Assembly (NCBI RefSeq): GCF_030272615.1 | Contig: NC_081413.1 | Coordinates: 447,864,538-447,928,537, forward strand | Length of the DNA: 64,000 bases | DNA from: Cryptomeria japonica | Taxonomy: Eukaryota; Streptophyta; Pinopsida; Cupressales; Cupressaceae | Direction of reading: 5' to 3' | Shown: positions 36,026 to 48,123 of the stretch, piece after piece | How positions within the stretch are numbered: the stretch's first letter is position 1 | How the letters are laid out: each line of letters begins with the position of its first letter | Position numbers and translations under genes: made by a program | The notes under the pieces: model-generated | Seen by the model: only the letters and a program-made list of their open reading frames with translations | Databases searched by the model: none | What the model was told of the DNA's origin: nothing

Positions 36026-37017
36026 GGGTGAACTCACAATGTTGGTTCCCACTTTTTGGTACATCCCGATTTTTGCTGAAATCATGCATTTTTCAGAAAA
36101 TAAAGTGACTTAAAATATAAGAGGTCCCATTTTAAGTAATTAATTGCAGAGAGTTAGATCAAAGACTCTTAGATCAAAATTCATTGCATAGAACCTCTCT
36201 ACTTCTAAATCATACTTGCAATGGAGTCTCCTTTGCATCTATGAAATGCTGACAAAAAATCAATTTTATATTAGCTTTTGGGGGGGCAAATGAATTCATT
36301 TAGAAGTTTTGTTTTCTTAAGTATTTAGTCCTTATTATAAGTTTTCCAAATAGTATAAATTTTAATATATTTAATTTCATTAATATATTTTTATTTTATT
36401 TCTTATGAATGTAAATTTTTTACCAAACATGAACTTCTTTATTCAATGCATTGGAAAAAATAGTAAACTAATTCAAAAAAATTCAAAAAAATATCTATGC
36501 ACTAGGTATTGATGTCTTCTTTCTAAAAAATAAGATAAAATTGAATTTTGATATACATAGAACAAGTTATGTGTTCAAACGTACACCTATATCTAAATTA
36601 TAATTAGTTGGACTTCAAAACTTAATAAAATGAAAAATATTCAACATATCACTATCAAACCAACTCCATGCCCTAGTTATTGATGTTACAAACCAAAATT
36701 TAAAAGAATTAAGTTTTAATCATTTATAGATAAAAAGTTATACATTCCGGGATGCACATCATTCTTAAAAAAAGTTGTTTGTTGTAAAAAACTACTTTTT
36801 GAGGGAGATGGAAAAATCTACAAAATTTTATTCAAAAAATTTGAAAAAACTATATTTAGATCTACAAACAAGATGTTACAAATCACTAATCTACATCATC
36901 TTCAAATTCTTAATGGTTTAAAATTTATATGTGTCAGAAAGTGAATTTTTTTTCAAAAATGTTCATCTAAGTGTCAAAGTTGGTCAAAAAGTGGGAACCA
37001 GTATTGTGAGTTCACCC
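36026..37017. mobile_element. TIR DNA element, 992 bp, non-autonomous
   Basis: Imperfect terminal inverted repeats of 33 bp (31 of 33 match): left GGGTGAACTCACAATGTTGG then TTCCCACTTTTTG (36026-36058); right end is the reverse complement with AC for GT. TCAA flanks both sides (36022-36025 and 37018-37021) as a 4-bp duplication. Interior is AT-rich, with no ORF above 65 codons, so no transposase. The superfamily is not evident: the 4-bp TCAA duplication does not match the usual hAT (8), Mutator (9), CACTA (3) or mariner (TA) lengths. Confidence 0.85.
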
Positions 37018-37021
37018 TCAA

Positions 37022-38087
37022 GTCATGTACATCCCTTGTTAGTCAGGCTACCTCCGATTACAGACTCATTGCCTTTGCTCGCTCCACTACCAACTCCTCC
37101 TCCAAAATCTCAAATCTCCCCCAAGTAGCATTCCTCCCCTATAACAATGCCTCTAATCTCCTCTCCCTCTCCCTAGCTCGATTCCTCTCCTGCACCACTC
37201 TATCATACTTTGTGGGAATCCAACCTATACCTGTCTGACCATAGCCTATCCACCATCCTCATCTGGAACCTATATATCCAGATGTCCATCGGCTCATCAT
37301 CCCCACCCTCCCACTCCCTAGGCACTTGTCCAATCTATGTTGTTAGTGGTTGTACCTTTAATGATACCTCAAATCGAGGTGCTTGTTGTCTTATGCTCCC
37401 TCTCTAAGGAGTTTTCCCTCTCCCTACCCCTCCTTCTCCTATCGCTGCCCTGTTTGCTAGCCCATCCTCCCCCCTACAACCTCATCAACCAATGGTCATA
37501 GCGCATCCTCCTCAAGTACCCCTAGTATGCTCAATCTCACTGGTAGATGAGCCTCCTACCAACACCTATATGCACCGATCATCCCTAGGTCCTCTCTCGC
37601 TCCACAACGTTCATCCCAAATCCTTGTAGTCTCCCCTTCCCATTTGACCTAAACCTCCAAAGGACCGATGGTGTGACCCCACACACTTGCCTTACATGTG
37701 ATCCTCACGTAAATGCACTCATAACCAAACACATATTGTACATCCCCAAATTATCTAGCTATCCTATGTGGTACATAGTGCTCAATTCCCAAATAACCAT
37801 GTCTCCAACTGCCAATCCCCCCACCATCGCTCGCTATCTAGGAATGGCTGCTAATTAAAGAATAGGAGCTCATCCATGATTTGTCACCATAACCACATAG
37901 CTCCTACCTTGGTGTAGTGCATATGCCTCCTATATCGGTCCACATAGGGGGATCAAAGTCTCTAATCCTATACTCCAATGGATCGAGTGACAATAATATG
38001 CTCCCACACCCATATGTGCAGTAGTGTCACTCTTGTGCCTAGGTTTTGGTAATCCCAATACAAGCATAGGTGTATATCATGGTAAAG
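37022..38087 (-). pseudogene. Antisense ORF of J, middle segment (plant mobile domain C-terminal half)
   Basis: Minus strand, upstream end first: HDIHLCLYWDYQNLGTRV, TLLHIWVWEHIIVTRSI, then SPYVDRYRRHMHYTKVGAMW and ERWWGDWQLETWLFGN, with several stops, followed by a decayed basic stretch. The LLxxWxWEHI..TR pattern and the following YR.....W.. text are characteristic of plant mobile domain proteins (PF10536). It joins to 45141 on the far side of G. Confidence 0.7.
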
Positions 38088-39326
38088 TGTTGGCATTATG
38101 GATGATTTGGTTATGTGTTGCATTGATGTTTTGTTATTAATGTCAACACTAGCTGTTATGGTTGGTTACTGATAGACAAGTTTTGGTTACCGGTAGAAGA
38201 TCTAGTGTTACCGGCAGAAGAGACTATCAATTGGACACTTCCAGCATGTTTGATTTTATGTGTTACATGTTCTTAGAGCATGTTTTGGTTAGTTGGTATT
38301 GACTTGGTAATCGGATGCTATCATACATTCTTGTAAACCATTATCGACATTGATTTAAGGTTTAACTAACAAAGCTTTTACTGAGGAATCTTGACATGAT
38401 GCATAAGTGGTGTTCATGCGACTTCTACATGGATTTCAAGATGCTAAAGATGTTGTTTGATCATGCTTCATCTGCTTGAAGACATTTCTTTGGTGTGGTG
38501 GACCCAGAATAGGTCTCGTGCCTATCTAGGTTATAGACCGGTATCATGTTAACGTGTACTCTACATGTTACTGGGATGTTTCGAGATGTTCTATGGATTG
38601 GTTATTATTGTTTTGGTCTTAAGCTGACATGGCATATCATTGTAATATAGATTTATGTAATGATCTTATTGTAATATCTTTTGGGTGGCCAACCTAATTG
38701 ATTTAGGCCTTAAGGTTGATATAAAATGATGTAAGATCTCATTGCAGATCATTGTAATGGTATGGGAATGTGGAAAATGTATTCATGGTTTTGAAATGCA
38801 ATATCATATGCAAAGGAGATTTTTTCAATCATAGGTGATCGAATTGGGATTAAGGAAGAGGTCAAAGGCCTCTGGTATTGAGCCTAACCAGGACTATAAT
38901 CAGGCATGGTAGATGTTATCTGTCACAGTTCATTACTATGGATTGTTGTCCATTTATCTTGAGATGGTTATAACCTCTCTGTATTCAATGAGACTCTTTT
39001 ATAATGAGAAGTGCACTCTAGGCAGTGTGCCTTCCTGCATGTGCAGGCCCCTCATTGTATCACATACTTTCTGTAGCAGTATCATCTGACTGTGGGTAGA
39101 ATTTCCACTATGGTTTTTACTCTTCTGGGTTTTCCATGTACAAATCATGGTGTTATGTGGTATGGTTTCTTTGCATTGATTATCTGTTTAATTGTTAAGT
39201 AGTATTGTTTACTGGTTACCGGTACTTAATTTGGTTAAAGGTTATCAAGTGGATTAATTGATATAATTTGTTAACAATTGATTCACTCCCCCCCCCCCTC
39301 TTAGTTGTTCACCAGTTATCCTAATA
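38088..39326 (+). repeat. 5' LTR of copia G
   Basis: TGTTGGCATTATGG ... CCTAATA, the final CA mutated to TA. Pairs with 43866-45135, about 90% identical by eye; the 3' copy has an 18-bp extra segment near 44029. Shared module near 39090-39150 and C-run near 39288. Confidence 0.92.
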
Positions 39327-39328
39327 AT

Positions 39329-39340
39329 TGGTATTTGAGC
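39329..39340 (+). promoter_or_regulatory. Primer binding site of copia G (mutated)
   Basis: TGGTATTTGAGC; two bases differ from the usual TGGTATCAGAGC. Confidence 0.82.
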
Positions 39341-39384
39341 TTTGGTCCTCTTTTGTATAATCTTAACCACTTGAGGTAGATCCT

Positions 39385-40960
39385 ATGGCAGCTAACACTT
39401 CAAATCCACCAGTAACTATTTTTAGAAGAGAAATCTCTAAGCTTGATGGAACAAATTATGGGATATGGAAAATTTGAATGGAGACTCATCTTAGGTGTCT
39501 TGGAAAGGATATTTGGAAGATCACTAAGAAAGGATACACACCTTATGATCTGACATCTAGCAATCCTTCTCCTACTAACTTGGACAAGAATATTGAAAAT
39601 GATTGCTGAGCTAGAGAAGCCATCTTGTGTGCACTTACTGATCAGTGGATCATGGGATTGAATGATAAATCATTGGCTAAGGTTATGTGGGATAAACTAC
39701 AAACTCTAAATAAAGGTGATCTTATTGTCAAAATTGCTAAACTTGATGGTTACCGGGTAATATATGAAAATTTGAAGATGAAAGATAATGAAAGAATTAT
39801 TGTGTTTATGGAAAGAGTAAATGAGATTGTTATGGGAATTCAATGTTGTGGAGGATTTCTAAGTGAAGATGAAATAGTTTCCAAAGTCTTGAGAGCCCTT
39901 CCACCGGCTTAAAAGATGAAGGCAACTACAATTAATGAGTTGAGAACAATGGCTAACTCTTTAGTTAACAGAGATATTTTGATTGGGAAATTATTTGCTT
40001 TTGAGCTTGAAGAATTTGAATCTTCTAGAGTTGTAAAGTCTGAACCTGCTTTTCATGCATCATCATCATCATCTACAATGAAAAGTGATTGGAAAGTACT
40101 ATATGCAAAAGAATTGGAAGATATGAGAAAAAAAGATGAAGAATTTGAGCAACTTGAAGCCTTATTTGCTATAAGAATACCTAAAGGTCCGATAGGAAGT
40201 AAGTATGAAGGAAAAGAACCTTTTAAATGTTTTGCATGTAATAAGATTGGTCATTTTGCATCTAGATGTCCTAAAAGGAATGCAAGGTTTGAGGAAAGAG
40301 TTAAGAAATCATTTAAGCCTAAATAGAACAGATATAGATTCAAGAAGAGTAAACAATGCTACATAGCGGATGAGGAAGGAGTAAGTGATGACTCTGGGGA
40401 TGAACCAATAGAAGACTCTTCTAGTGGATCCAATAATGGCAAGGAATGGGTGTTCTATGCTTTAAAGGAAGATTAACCGGAACCGGCTATCATGAATGAA
40501 GAAAAGGCCCTAGCAGGAAAAGTTGAAGATAAGGATGAATGGGTAATTGATAGTGGATGCTCACATCATATGACTGGAGATAAAGGGAAATTTTTGTCCC
40601 TGGAAGAATACAATGGCAGTCAAGTCAGATTTGGAGATGCCAAAGCATGTATGATCAAAGGTAGAGGTACTATTTCTCTGCATGGTAAGCATAATACTGA
40701 CAATGTCTATTATGTAGAAGGTTTAAAGCATAATATTTTGAGTGTTGGTCAATTGGTGGAGAAGAGTTTCCAACTTTAGTTTAAAGATAGAAAATGAAAA
40801 ATCATTAACAAGACTAGTTTGGAGATTGCAGCCGGTATTCAAACTGGAGGTAATATATTTCACTTGAACACTGGTAATAAGACATGTTTAATTGCTCCTA
40901 TTGATTAGAGTTGGTTATGGCATAAGAGTTTGTGTCATGTTAATTTTAATTGTATTATTA
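39385..40960 (+). pseudogene. Copia G Gag and protease
   Basis: Starts MAANTSNPPVTIFRREISKL at 39385. Gag body includes ILCALTDQWIMGLNDKSLAK and KVMWDKLQTLNKGD, then a single knuckle CFACNKIGHFASRC (near 40228), an acidic linker and protease site DEWVIDSGCSHHM (40536). One reading frame throughout, broken by stops at about 39475, 39608, 39910, 40324, 40474, 40777 and others. The integrase zinc region begins near 40915 (WLWHKSLCHVNFN). Non-functional. Confidence 0.9.
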
Positions 40961-41720
40961 AGATCAGTTCAACTAAGGTAGTTAGAGATATACCAAAGAT
41001 TATGAAGCCTCATAATGTAAGGAATGTCAATTGGGAAAGCAAGTTACAACTTATTTTCAGAGCATACATGATACATCTAATGATGTACTTGATTTGATTC
41101 ATGCTGACTTATGTGATCTAGAAAGGACTATAAGCTTTCAAGGTGATAGGTATTTCATGTTGATTATTGATGACTATTCTAGAATGATATGGGTGAAATA
41201 GAAATGACCGAAAATCAAATGTCTAAGATCTGATCAAGGTGGTGAGTTCACTTCTCATGAATTTAATAGTTATTGTGAGACAAATTGAATTAGGAGATAG
41301 TTATCTACACCTTGTACTCCTCAGAAAACTGGAGTAGTAGAAAGAAAGGACAAAACTATTTTGGATGCAACAAGATCTATGATGATGGAAGTGAAATTGC
41401 CTCACATCTATAGGAGAGAAGAAATGAGTACAATAGTCTACACATTCAACATAGTTCACATCAAAGGTGAAACTAGTAGGACCCATTATGAATTATAGTT
41501 TGGACATACACCTACTGTTAAATATTTTAGAATTTTTAGAAGAAAATGCTATATCAAAAGAGATGATTCAATTGGAAAGTTTGATCCTAGATGTGAAGAA
41601 GGGATATTTCTTGGTTATTCAATTCAAAGAAAAGCATATAAATGTTATAACAAAAGATTGCAGAAAATTGTGGAGAGTGTTAATGTGAAAGTGGATGAGC
41701 AGTACATAAATTAATCTATA
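40961..41720 (+). pseudogene. Copia G integrase (decayed, frameshifted)
   Basis: Core pieces LDLIHADL, GDRYFMLIIDDYSRM, CLRSDQGGEFTSHEF and GVVERKDKTILDATRSM, C-terminal GSKCY-like text and [18 protein letters not shown] (41467-41688). A frameshift near 41030, an apparent deletion near 41200 and TAG at 41298-41300. Confidence 0.87.
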
Positions 41721-43520
41721 TCATATGACAGGGAACTGGTAGTGGAAATGATCATAACTGAACCAGAAATTCCTCAACTGGTACATGAAACTGAGACAGT
41801 TACACTGACACAATCATAAAATTCAACTATGACTGATGATCAGAGTAGTGAACCTGAAGTTCAGAAGACACCAAGGTATGTAAGATTAAATCATTTTGAA
41901 GATCAAATCATTGGAGATAGGAACAAGGGAGTTATGACAAGAAGAAGACTGGCAAATGAAGAGGTATGTCTTATTTTTCTAATTGAACCAGCATCTATTA
42001 TTGAAGCTTGTAAGGATAAATATTGGTTAAAGGCTATGGGAGATGAATTAGATCAGATAGAGAAAAATGAAACTTGGACTTTAGTTCCCTAGCCTAAAAA
42101 TTAGAATATTATTCGAACTAAATGGGTTTTTAGAAATAAACTGAATGAGGATGTTTAAGTTGTAAGAAAAAAAGCTATATTGGTTTGTTAAGGATATTCA
42201 CAAATAGAAGGAATTGATTATGGTGAAACATTTGCACCTATAGCCAGAATTGAAGCTGTTAGACTATTTCTTGCCTATGCAGCTTATAAGAACTATAAGG
42301 TTTATCAAATGGATGTTAAATGTGCATTTTTGAAAGGTGAACTTGAAGAAGAAGTATACATTGAGCAACCTAATGGATTTTCACTAATAGATGATAAAGA
42401 TATGTTTTGTAGACTGAAGAAACCTTTATATGGATTGAAACAAGCTCCTAGAGCTTGGTATGCAAGGTTGAATAAATATCTATTGAAGCTTGGTTTTACT
42501 AAAGGCAGTGTTGATAGTAATTTATATTATAAGATCATTGATGATGATATTCAGATTATTGAAGTATTTGTTGATGATATCATTGTTGGAGGAGAAGAAA
42601 AATTGTGCATGGAATTTGCTAACAATATGAAGAATGAATTTGAAATGTCCATGATTGGTGAGATGAGATTTTTCTTAGGTTTCCAGATTACTCAAATTAA
42701 CAAAGGCATTTTTATTTGTCAAACTAAGTATTTGAGGGAATTGTTGAAGAAGTTTGGTATGGATAATTCCAAACCAGTAAGTACTTCTATGGTGACAAGT
42801 GAGAAATTATCTATCAAGGATAGTTCTACACCGGTAAATCCGACAAGGTATAAGTCTATGATTGGTGGCTTGTTATATCTAACTCAAGCTAGACCGAATA
42901 TTATGAATGTAGTAAGTATTGTTTCTAGATATCAAAGTAATCCTAAAGAAAAAAATGAATGTGTAGTAAAGAGGATATTTTGGTATTTGCAAGGAACAAT
43001 AGAATATGGCTTATGGTATTCTAAAAATGATGATTTCACTTTATGAGCATATACTGACTCAAATTGTGTAGGAGATACTAATGACAGGAAGAGAACTTCT
43101 GGTGGAGCTTTCTTTCTTGGAAAGAAACTAGTTTCATGGATCAACAAAAAATAGACATGCATTCCTTTATCTACTATAGAAGCTGAGTATGTTGCAGCAA
43201 CAACTAATTGCACTCAAGTCTTGTGGATGAAGCAAATGTTGAAGGATATCAAGGTAAATTGTGGTGAACCAGTAGTTATCTACTGTGATAACTCTCCAGC
43301 TATTGACATGTCTAAGAATCTAATATTTCACTCTAGGACTAAGCATATATCAATAAAGTATAACTTTCTGAAGGACAAGGTAGAAGGAAAGGAAGTCAAT
43401 TTGGTTTATGTGAACACTAAAGAACAGATTACAGATATATTTACTAAACTGCTATCTAAGGAATCATTTGAGTATTTGAGAGACAGGTTAGGGGTTTTTG
43501 CCCCTCCAACAGAGACTTGA
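41721..43520 (+). pseudogene. Copia G RT and RNase H
   Basis: Linker 41829-42092, RT with [41 protein letters not shown], then a 245-residue open piece (42309-43046) with [23 protein letters not shown] and GGLLYLTQARPNI. RNase H: SWINKK, TAG at 43152-43154, EAEYVAATTNCTQVLWMKQM, YCDNSPAIDMSKNL; natural stop TGA 43518-43520. Stops are mostly TAG. This RT region is the best preserved part of G. Confidence 0.9.
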
Positions 43521-43865
43521 TTGATACAGATTGCCATCAGTCTGGCATGCATTATCAGAGATACTATTCATTTCGACACTAATAAGTGGTGCTACTACTC
43601 AGGGAGAGTAGTCAGCTTTGAGATTCAGAGGTTTACATTCTTGCTTTGATATTTGTGTCAGATTTTTGGCATTGATGTCAAAGGGGGAGAGATAGAGATG
43701 TGAAAAATAATTTTAGAACTTTACAAGGATATCATTCATAGGGAGAGAGTTATTGATATTCGAGAGATTGTTGGTTGTCTTCCATAGGGGGAGACTTGTT
43801 TGGCATTTCTTCTTACTTAGATGTTTTTCACATCTAGTGTTTCCATCAATGCCAAAGGGGGAGAT
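43521..43865 (+). other. 3' untranslated region and PPT of copia G
   Basis: No ORF on the element strand. PPT-like runs near 43679 (caaagggggagag), 43788 (agggggagac) and the final ccaaagggggaga at 43852-43864. Confidence 0.75.
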
Positions 43866-45135
43866 TGTTGGTATTATGGATAAATTAATTATGTGTTGCA
43901 TTGATTTTTTGTCATTGATGTCAACACTAGCTATTATGGTTGGTTACCGACATACAAGTTTTGGTTATCGGTAGAAGATCTAGTGTTAGCAACAGAAGAG
44001 ACTATTTGTTGGACAATTCCAGCATGTTTGGATCAATGGAGTATGTTTGATTTTATGTGTTACATGTTCTTGGAGAATTTTTTGGTCAATTGGTATTGAC
44101 CTGGTAATCAAACGCTATCATACATTCTTGTAAACCCTTACCGGCATTGGTTTAAGGTTTAACCGGCAGAGCTTTTATGAGGAAGCTTGACAGGATGCAT
44201 AAGTGGTGTTGGTGCAACTTGTATATGGATTTCAGGATGCTAAAGACGTTCTTTGATCGTGATTCAACTACTTGAACACATTGCTTTGGCGTGGTGGACA
44301 CATAATAGGTTTGGTGCGTATCTTGGTTATGGAGCGGTATCATGTTAACATGTACTCTACATATTACCAGGATGTTTCGAGATGTTCTATGGATTGTTTA
44401 TTGTTGTTTTGGTCTTAAGAAGACATGGAATATCATTGTAATATGGATTTTTGTAATGATCTTATTGTAATATCTTTTAGGTGGCCGACCTTATTGGTTT
44501 GGGCCTTAGGGGTGATATAAAATGATGTAAGATCTCATTGTAGATCATTGTAATTGTATGGGAATGTGGAAAAGGTATTCATGGTCTTGAATTGCAATAT
44601 CATATGTGAAGGAGATTTTTTTGATCATAGGTGATCGAATTGGGATTAAGGAAGAGGTCAAAGGCCTCTAGTATTGAGCCTAACCAGGACTATAATCAAG
44701 CATGGTAGATGCTATCTCTGGGAGTTCATTACTTTGGATTGTTGTCCATTTATCTTGAGGTGGTTATAACCTCTTTGTAGTCAGTGAGACTCTTTTGTAA
44801 TGAGCAGTATGCTCTAGGCAATGTGCCTTCCTGCATGTGCAGGTCCCTCATTGTATCGCATAATTTCGACAGAAGTATAATCTAACTATGGGTATGCTTC
44901 CCAGCATGATTTTTCTCTTTCTGGGTTTTCCATGTACAAATCATGGTGTTATGTGGTATGGTTTCTTTGTATTGATTATCTGTTTAATTGGTAAGTTGTA
45001 TTGTTTACCGGTATCTGTTTCTACTTTATCGGTACTTAATCTGGTTAAAGGTTATTATGTGGATTAATTTATATAATCTGTTAACAACTGATTCACCCAC
45101 CTCCCCTTCTCAGTTGTTCATTAGTTATCCTAACA
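43866..45135 (+). repeat. 3' LTR of copia G
   Basis: TGTTGGTATTATGG ... CCTAACA. Partner of 38088-39326. Confidence 0.93.
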
Positions 45136-45140
45136 TAAAA

Positions 45141-46629
45141 ATATCCTAGCATAACTGCTCCCCATGCATACTTCTGGGCATCCCTGATTATATAATACAC
45201 ACACCTAGTCTATGCCACTGAAAACCCATGTCTTTCCAAATCTGTCATCAGACGCCCACTAATCAATCCACAAATGAATAACACCAACCATAGGATGTGC
45301 TGAATGTACATCGCCTGACCCAAGTGTATCCTCATCCCATCCTTCGAAAATGCATCATACTCGCACACTTATCATAGATAATAATCCCCTCCATCCAATT
45401 TGTACTCCTAGATGACCCCTATAATGGGGATCTTCAAGATCCTCCATAAATTGAACAATGTAATCATAGCCTCTTTGGTGAGTAGGTGGAATGTACACGT
45501 CTGGCTAGCCCAACGCTCACCAATGTTGTCATCATGGTAGTATGCACACCGATCTTGGGCAATATCCCCATAAATCTCAAGTCCACCTCACTCAGAATAT
45601 CTCCCTCAACCACCCATAGATGTCTATAGAGCCTCATGGTTGGAGGTGAGTTCTCTCATGATGTGAGAGGCCCTATAGTATCTTATAACCAACCAATCCA
45701 CTTCACTAACCTTCATATTCTATCCTATTCCACCTATTCTATCTTACCTTACCCTATCCTAGCCTATTCTAAGCTATTTCTTATACTGTCGTATCCCCGA
45801 TGCATGCATGGACCCCCTTGAATCCTCCCCATCCCTTTCCCATTTCTCATTCTTCCCCCCTAGCTTCCTCGACAAAGATGTTGATCCTTAGTAGCGGAGG
45901 CGTTGAAGCCACAACACTTGCATGGTGCCATAGGTAGAGGCGTTAATCTATAGTCTCCACTCCGTTAACCCTTTGAGCCCCCCCTCTAGCATCAATCAAT
46001 GCAAGTTCCTACGTCAATCGTGGGCGCCTACGTTGATTTCTCCCCTTCATCCCTTCAATGCCTACATAGGTGTTAATCTCCCATGTAGATGTTGATCCCA
46101 GGGTGAAGGTGTCAAAACGACAATCAATGCCTCCATTGTGCTAACTTTTCTACCCTATATTCTACCCTAATAAATGCCCAAATCTACCAATTCATAGAAT
46201 GGGGTCAGGGTACATCAGTGTGCCATACTCGGATAGTTGCTCATGACATCTGACTCTCTCGGCATGATGCTGGTGCACTAGAAGCTCCAGTCCATCTCTC
46301 TCCAATGGCTTTGAGCTCTCTATTCCTCCAAAGGTGTGTGAGATAATGAATCTTCTTGGCCCCCTTGTGGCTTATAGAGGGCCCCTCATGGGCCTGTTTC
46401 TTTGCCTATCTTTTGATTAACCAATTTTCTTCTTCCCCTATCATTTATTTTTCTTTTTTCTCTCATTTTCTACCTTTTTCTCATCATTTTCTTCTTTTTT
46501 CAATAATTTCTTTGAATGTTTTTTAAAACTTCCCATTAAATTCTCGAGGGGGCACATACCATCTGTGTCTTCCACATCTTCTAACTTAGGTATCTTTTTG
46601 TGTCTTTTACCCATCGTCAATTTTGCCAC
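45141..46629 (-). pseudogene. Antisense ORF of J, N-terminal half: plant mobile domain-like protein
   Basis: On the strand opposite to J's pol. A candidate start MAKLTMGKRHKKIPKLEDV is at 46629, 20 bp from the PPT, followed by a lysine-rich stretch (open to 46441). Further on: HAERVRCHEQLSEYGTL, then the signature ERWASQTCTFHLLTKEAMI and TLFNLWRILKIPIIG (about 45410-45520), then LGQAMYIQHILWLVLFICGL, SGRLMTDLERHGFSVA and YYIIRDAQKYAWGAVMLGYF up to the G insertion. ERW.S.T.TFHL...E..ITL is typical of the plant mobile domain (PF10536), found in Mutator-related transposases and in host MAIL/MAIN proteins, and known as an extra antisense ORF in some Tat elements. Many stops and shifts. Function in the element is unknown. 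Confidence 0.75.
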
Positions 46630-46634
46630 TGTGT

Positions 46635-46649
46635 AAAAGAGGGGACAAA
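46635..46649 (+). promoter_or_regulatory. Polypurine tract of gypsy J
   Basis: AAAAGAGGGGACAAA immediately before TGTAGATGC, which fixes the LTR start of the J/D family. Confidence 0.8.
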
Positions 46650-47404
46650 TGTAGATGCTTAAATTAATTATTTTAATTAATTTAACCTTACTACATAATT
46701 AATTTATTTAATTATGTTATCCTTTTATGCTTAACAGTATTAATTAAATTAAATTTAATTAATCCTATCACTATAGTCCATATAATTGATTTATTTAATA
46801 AATTAATTATCCCTTATTCCTCTTAAGTTCCTCAATTAATTATTTCTTGTAAATTCACTTTAGTTAATTAATTCAAATTAATTAACTAAACTATGTGATT
46901 CCAAAAATCACTCTCCCTAGTTCTTCATTAAGTTAATTAATTCTTCTAGAATTGGCATTATTTTCTAATATTTAATTCCTCCACTCATTCTCTCTCCTCT
47001 TGTCAAATCCTCCTACAAATTTCACTTGTCTTTTAAATCTCCAATTAATCTTCTTAATCACCTCCTTAGTCATTTTGTAGTGGCTAATCCCCATGATTAG
47101 CCACCAAGTCAACCAATAGCCATAAATGGCTATGTCCTCTTGTCCTCTCCTTACCTTCCAACCTTAAATGGACCTAATTAGGTCATTTCAAGGATTTCAA
47201 AATCTCACACTCTCCCATGTCTCTCACCTTCCTAAAGAATTTTTAATTCCTTTTCTCATTCCCTCTCCCCATGCAAGTCATTATTTGGGAATTTTTAATT
47301 CCCTTGTCCTCTCCCAAGGAATTTTAAATTCCTTTTTATTTGCCCAAGGTACTTGAGGATCTATTCCCCATGCACCTTGTGGAGTGTGGAGAAAAGAAAT
47401 GCCT
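46650..47404 (+). repeat. 3' LTR of gypsy J, truncated
   Basis: About 755 bp that match 9100-9845 (solo LTR D) with small indels. Cut at aaatctcttt, where copia L begins without a target duplication. Confidence 0.88.
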
Positions 47405-47773
47405 TTATGGAAAATCTCTTTATCTACTGCAGAAGCCAAATACATTGCTGCTACTAACAATTATACTCAGGTAATTTGGATGATGTACATGTTGAAGGGC
47501 ATAGGAGTTATTTATGATGAGCCTATTTCTATATATTGTGATAACTCAAGTGATATCAATATTTCAAATAATCTCTTGTTGCATTCCAAGAGAAAGAATA
47601 TATCAATCAAGTTTCATTTCTTGATAGAGAAGGTGAATGAGAAAGAAGCAAAAAAGGAGTATGTATCTACAAAGGAATAGATTGTAGATATATTTATAAA
47701 GCCTTTTCCTAAATATTCTTTTGAGTATCTTAAAGAGAAGTTAGGGGTAATTTCCCCTCCTGATGAGAACTAA
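47405..47773 (+). pseudogene. Copia L RNase H C-terminus
   Basis: SLSTAEAKYIAATNNYTQVI, YCDNSSDINISNNL, KNISIKFHFLIEKVNEKEA, a TAG after STKE (near 47678), then a C-terminus ending at TAA 47771-47773. First active-site part of RNase H is missing. Close relative of the C copy at 21217-21566. Confidence 0.88.
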
Positions 47774-48123
47774 GGTGCATAGATTTTCATAAGTCTGGTG
47801 AACTTCATAGAGGTATTTTATGCTCTAGATTGATGAGTGAGGTTGCTACTTAGAGGGAGTAGTAAGTATCCATTTTGGTGGTTCATATGTTCATATTTGT
47901 GGGGAGAGAAGCTTGATTCATGAGCCTTTGTCATTGATGACAAATGACGAGAGAAGCATGTGAAAAACTCTGCAAGAGAGTGGAGAATTTTTAGATTTGA
48001 GTTGTTTGTCAAAGGGGGAGCTGATCCTTTTGATTTTGAGGGAGATTGTTGATAGTTGATTTCTTTATTTACATTAATTATTTTTCAAATTCATATGTTG
48101 CCATCAAGACCAAAGGGGGAGAT
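47774..48123 (+). other. 3' untranslated region and PPT of copia L
   Basis: No ORF. Purine runs caaagggggagct near 48011 and ccaaagggggaga at 48110-48122. Confidence 0.7.

Larger units (their letters stand above)
38088..45135 (+). mobile_element. Ty1/copia element G, complete, decayed, 7.0 kb
   Basis: LTRs 38088-39326 and 43866-45135, PBS 39329-39340, gag-pol 39385-43520, PPT 43852-43864. Target flanks taaag (38083-38087) and taaaa (45136-45140), 4 of 5 identical. Inserted into the antisense ORF of J. Confidence 0.93.
23068..47404 (+). mobile_element. Ty3/gypsy element J, Tat type, 3' part only, host of K, a solo LTR, a TIR element and G
   Basis: Integrase C-terminus (23068-23473), long non-coding 3' region, antisense ORF region and PPT (46635-46649), then the start of the 3' LTR (46650-47404). 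Own sequence is 23068-24097, 32515-34836, 35898-36025, 37018-38087 and 45136-47404; the pieces join at target duplications of the inserted elements. The antisense reading frame continues across these junctions, which supports their being one element. The 5' part is missing and the 3' LTR is cut at 47404. Confidence 0.75.

Noticed and set aside
37210-37407. Pyrimidine-rich plus-strand ORFs in 36931-37858
   Set aside because: The strand with recognisable protein text is the minus strand (plant mobile domain region).
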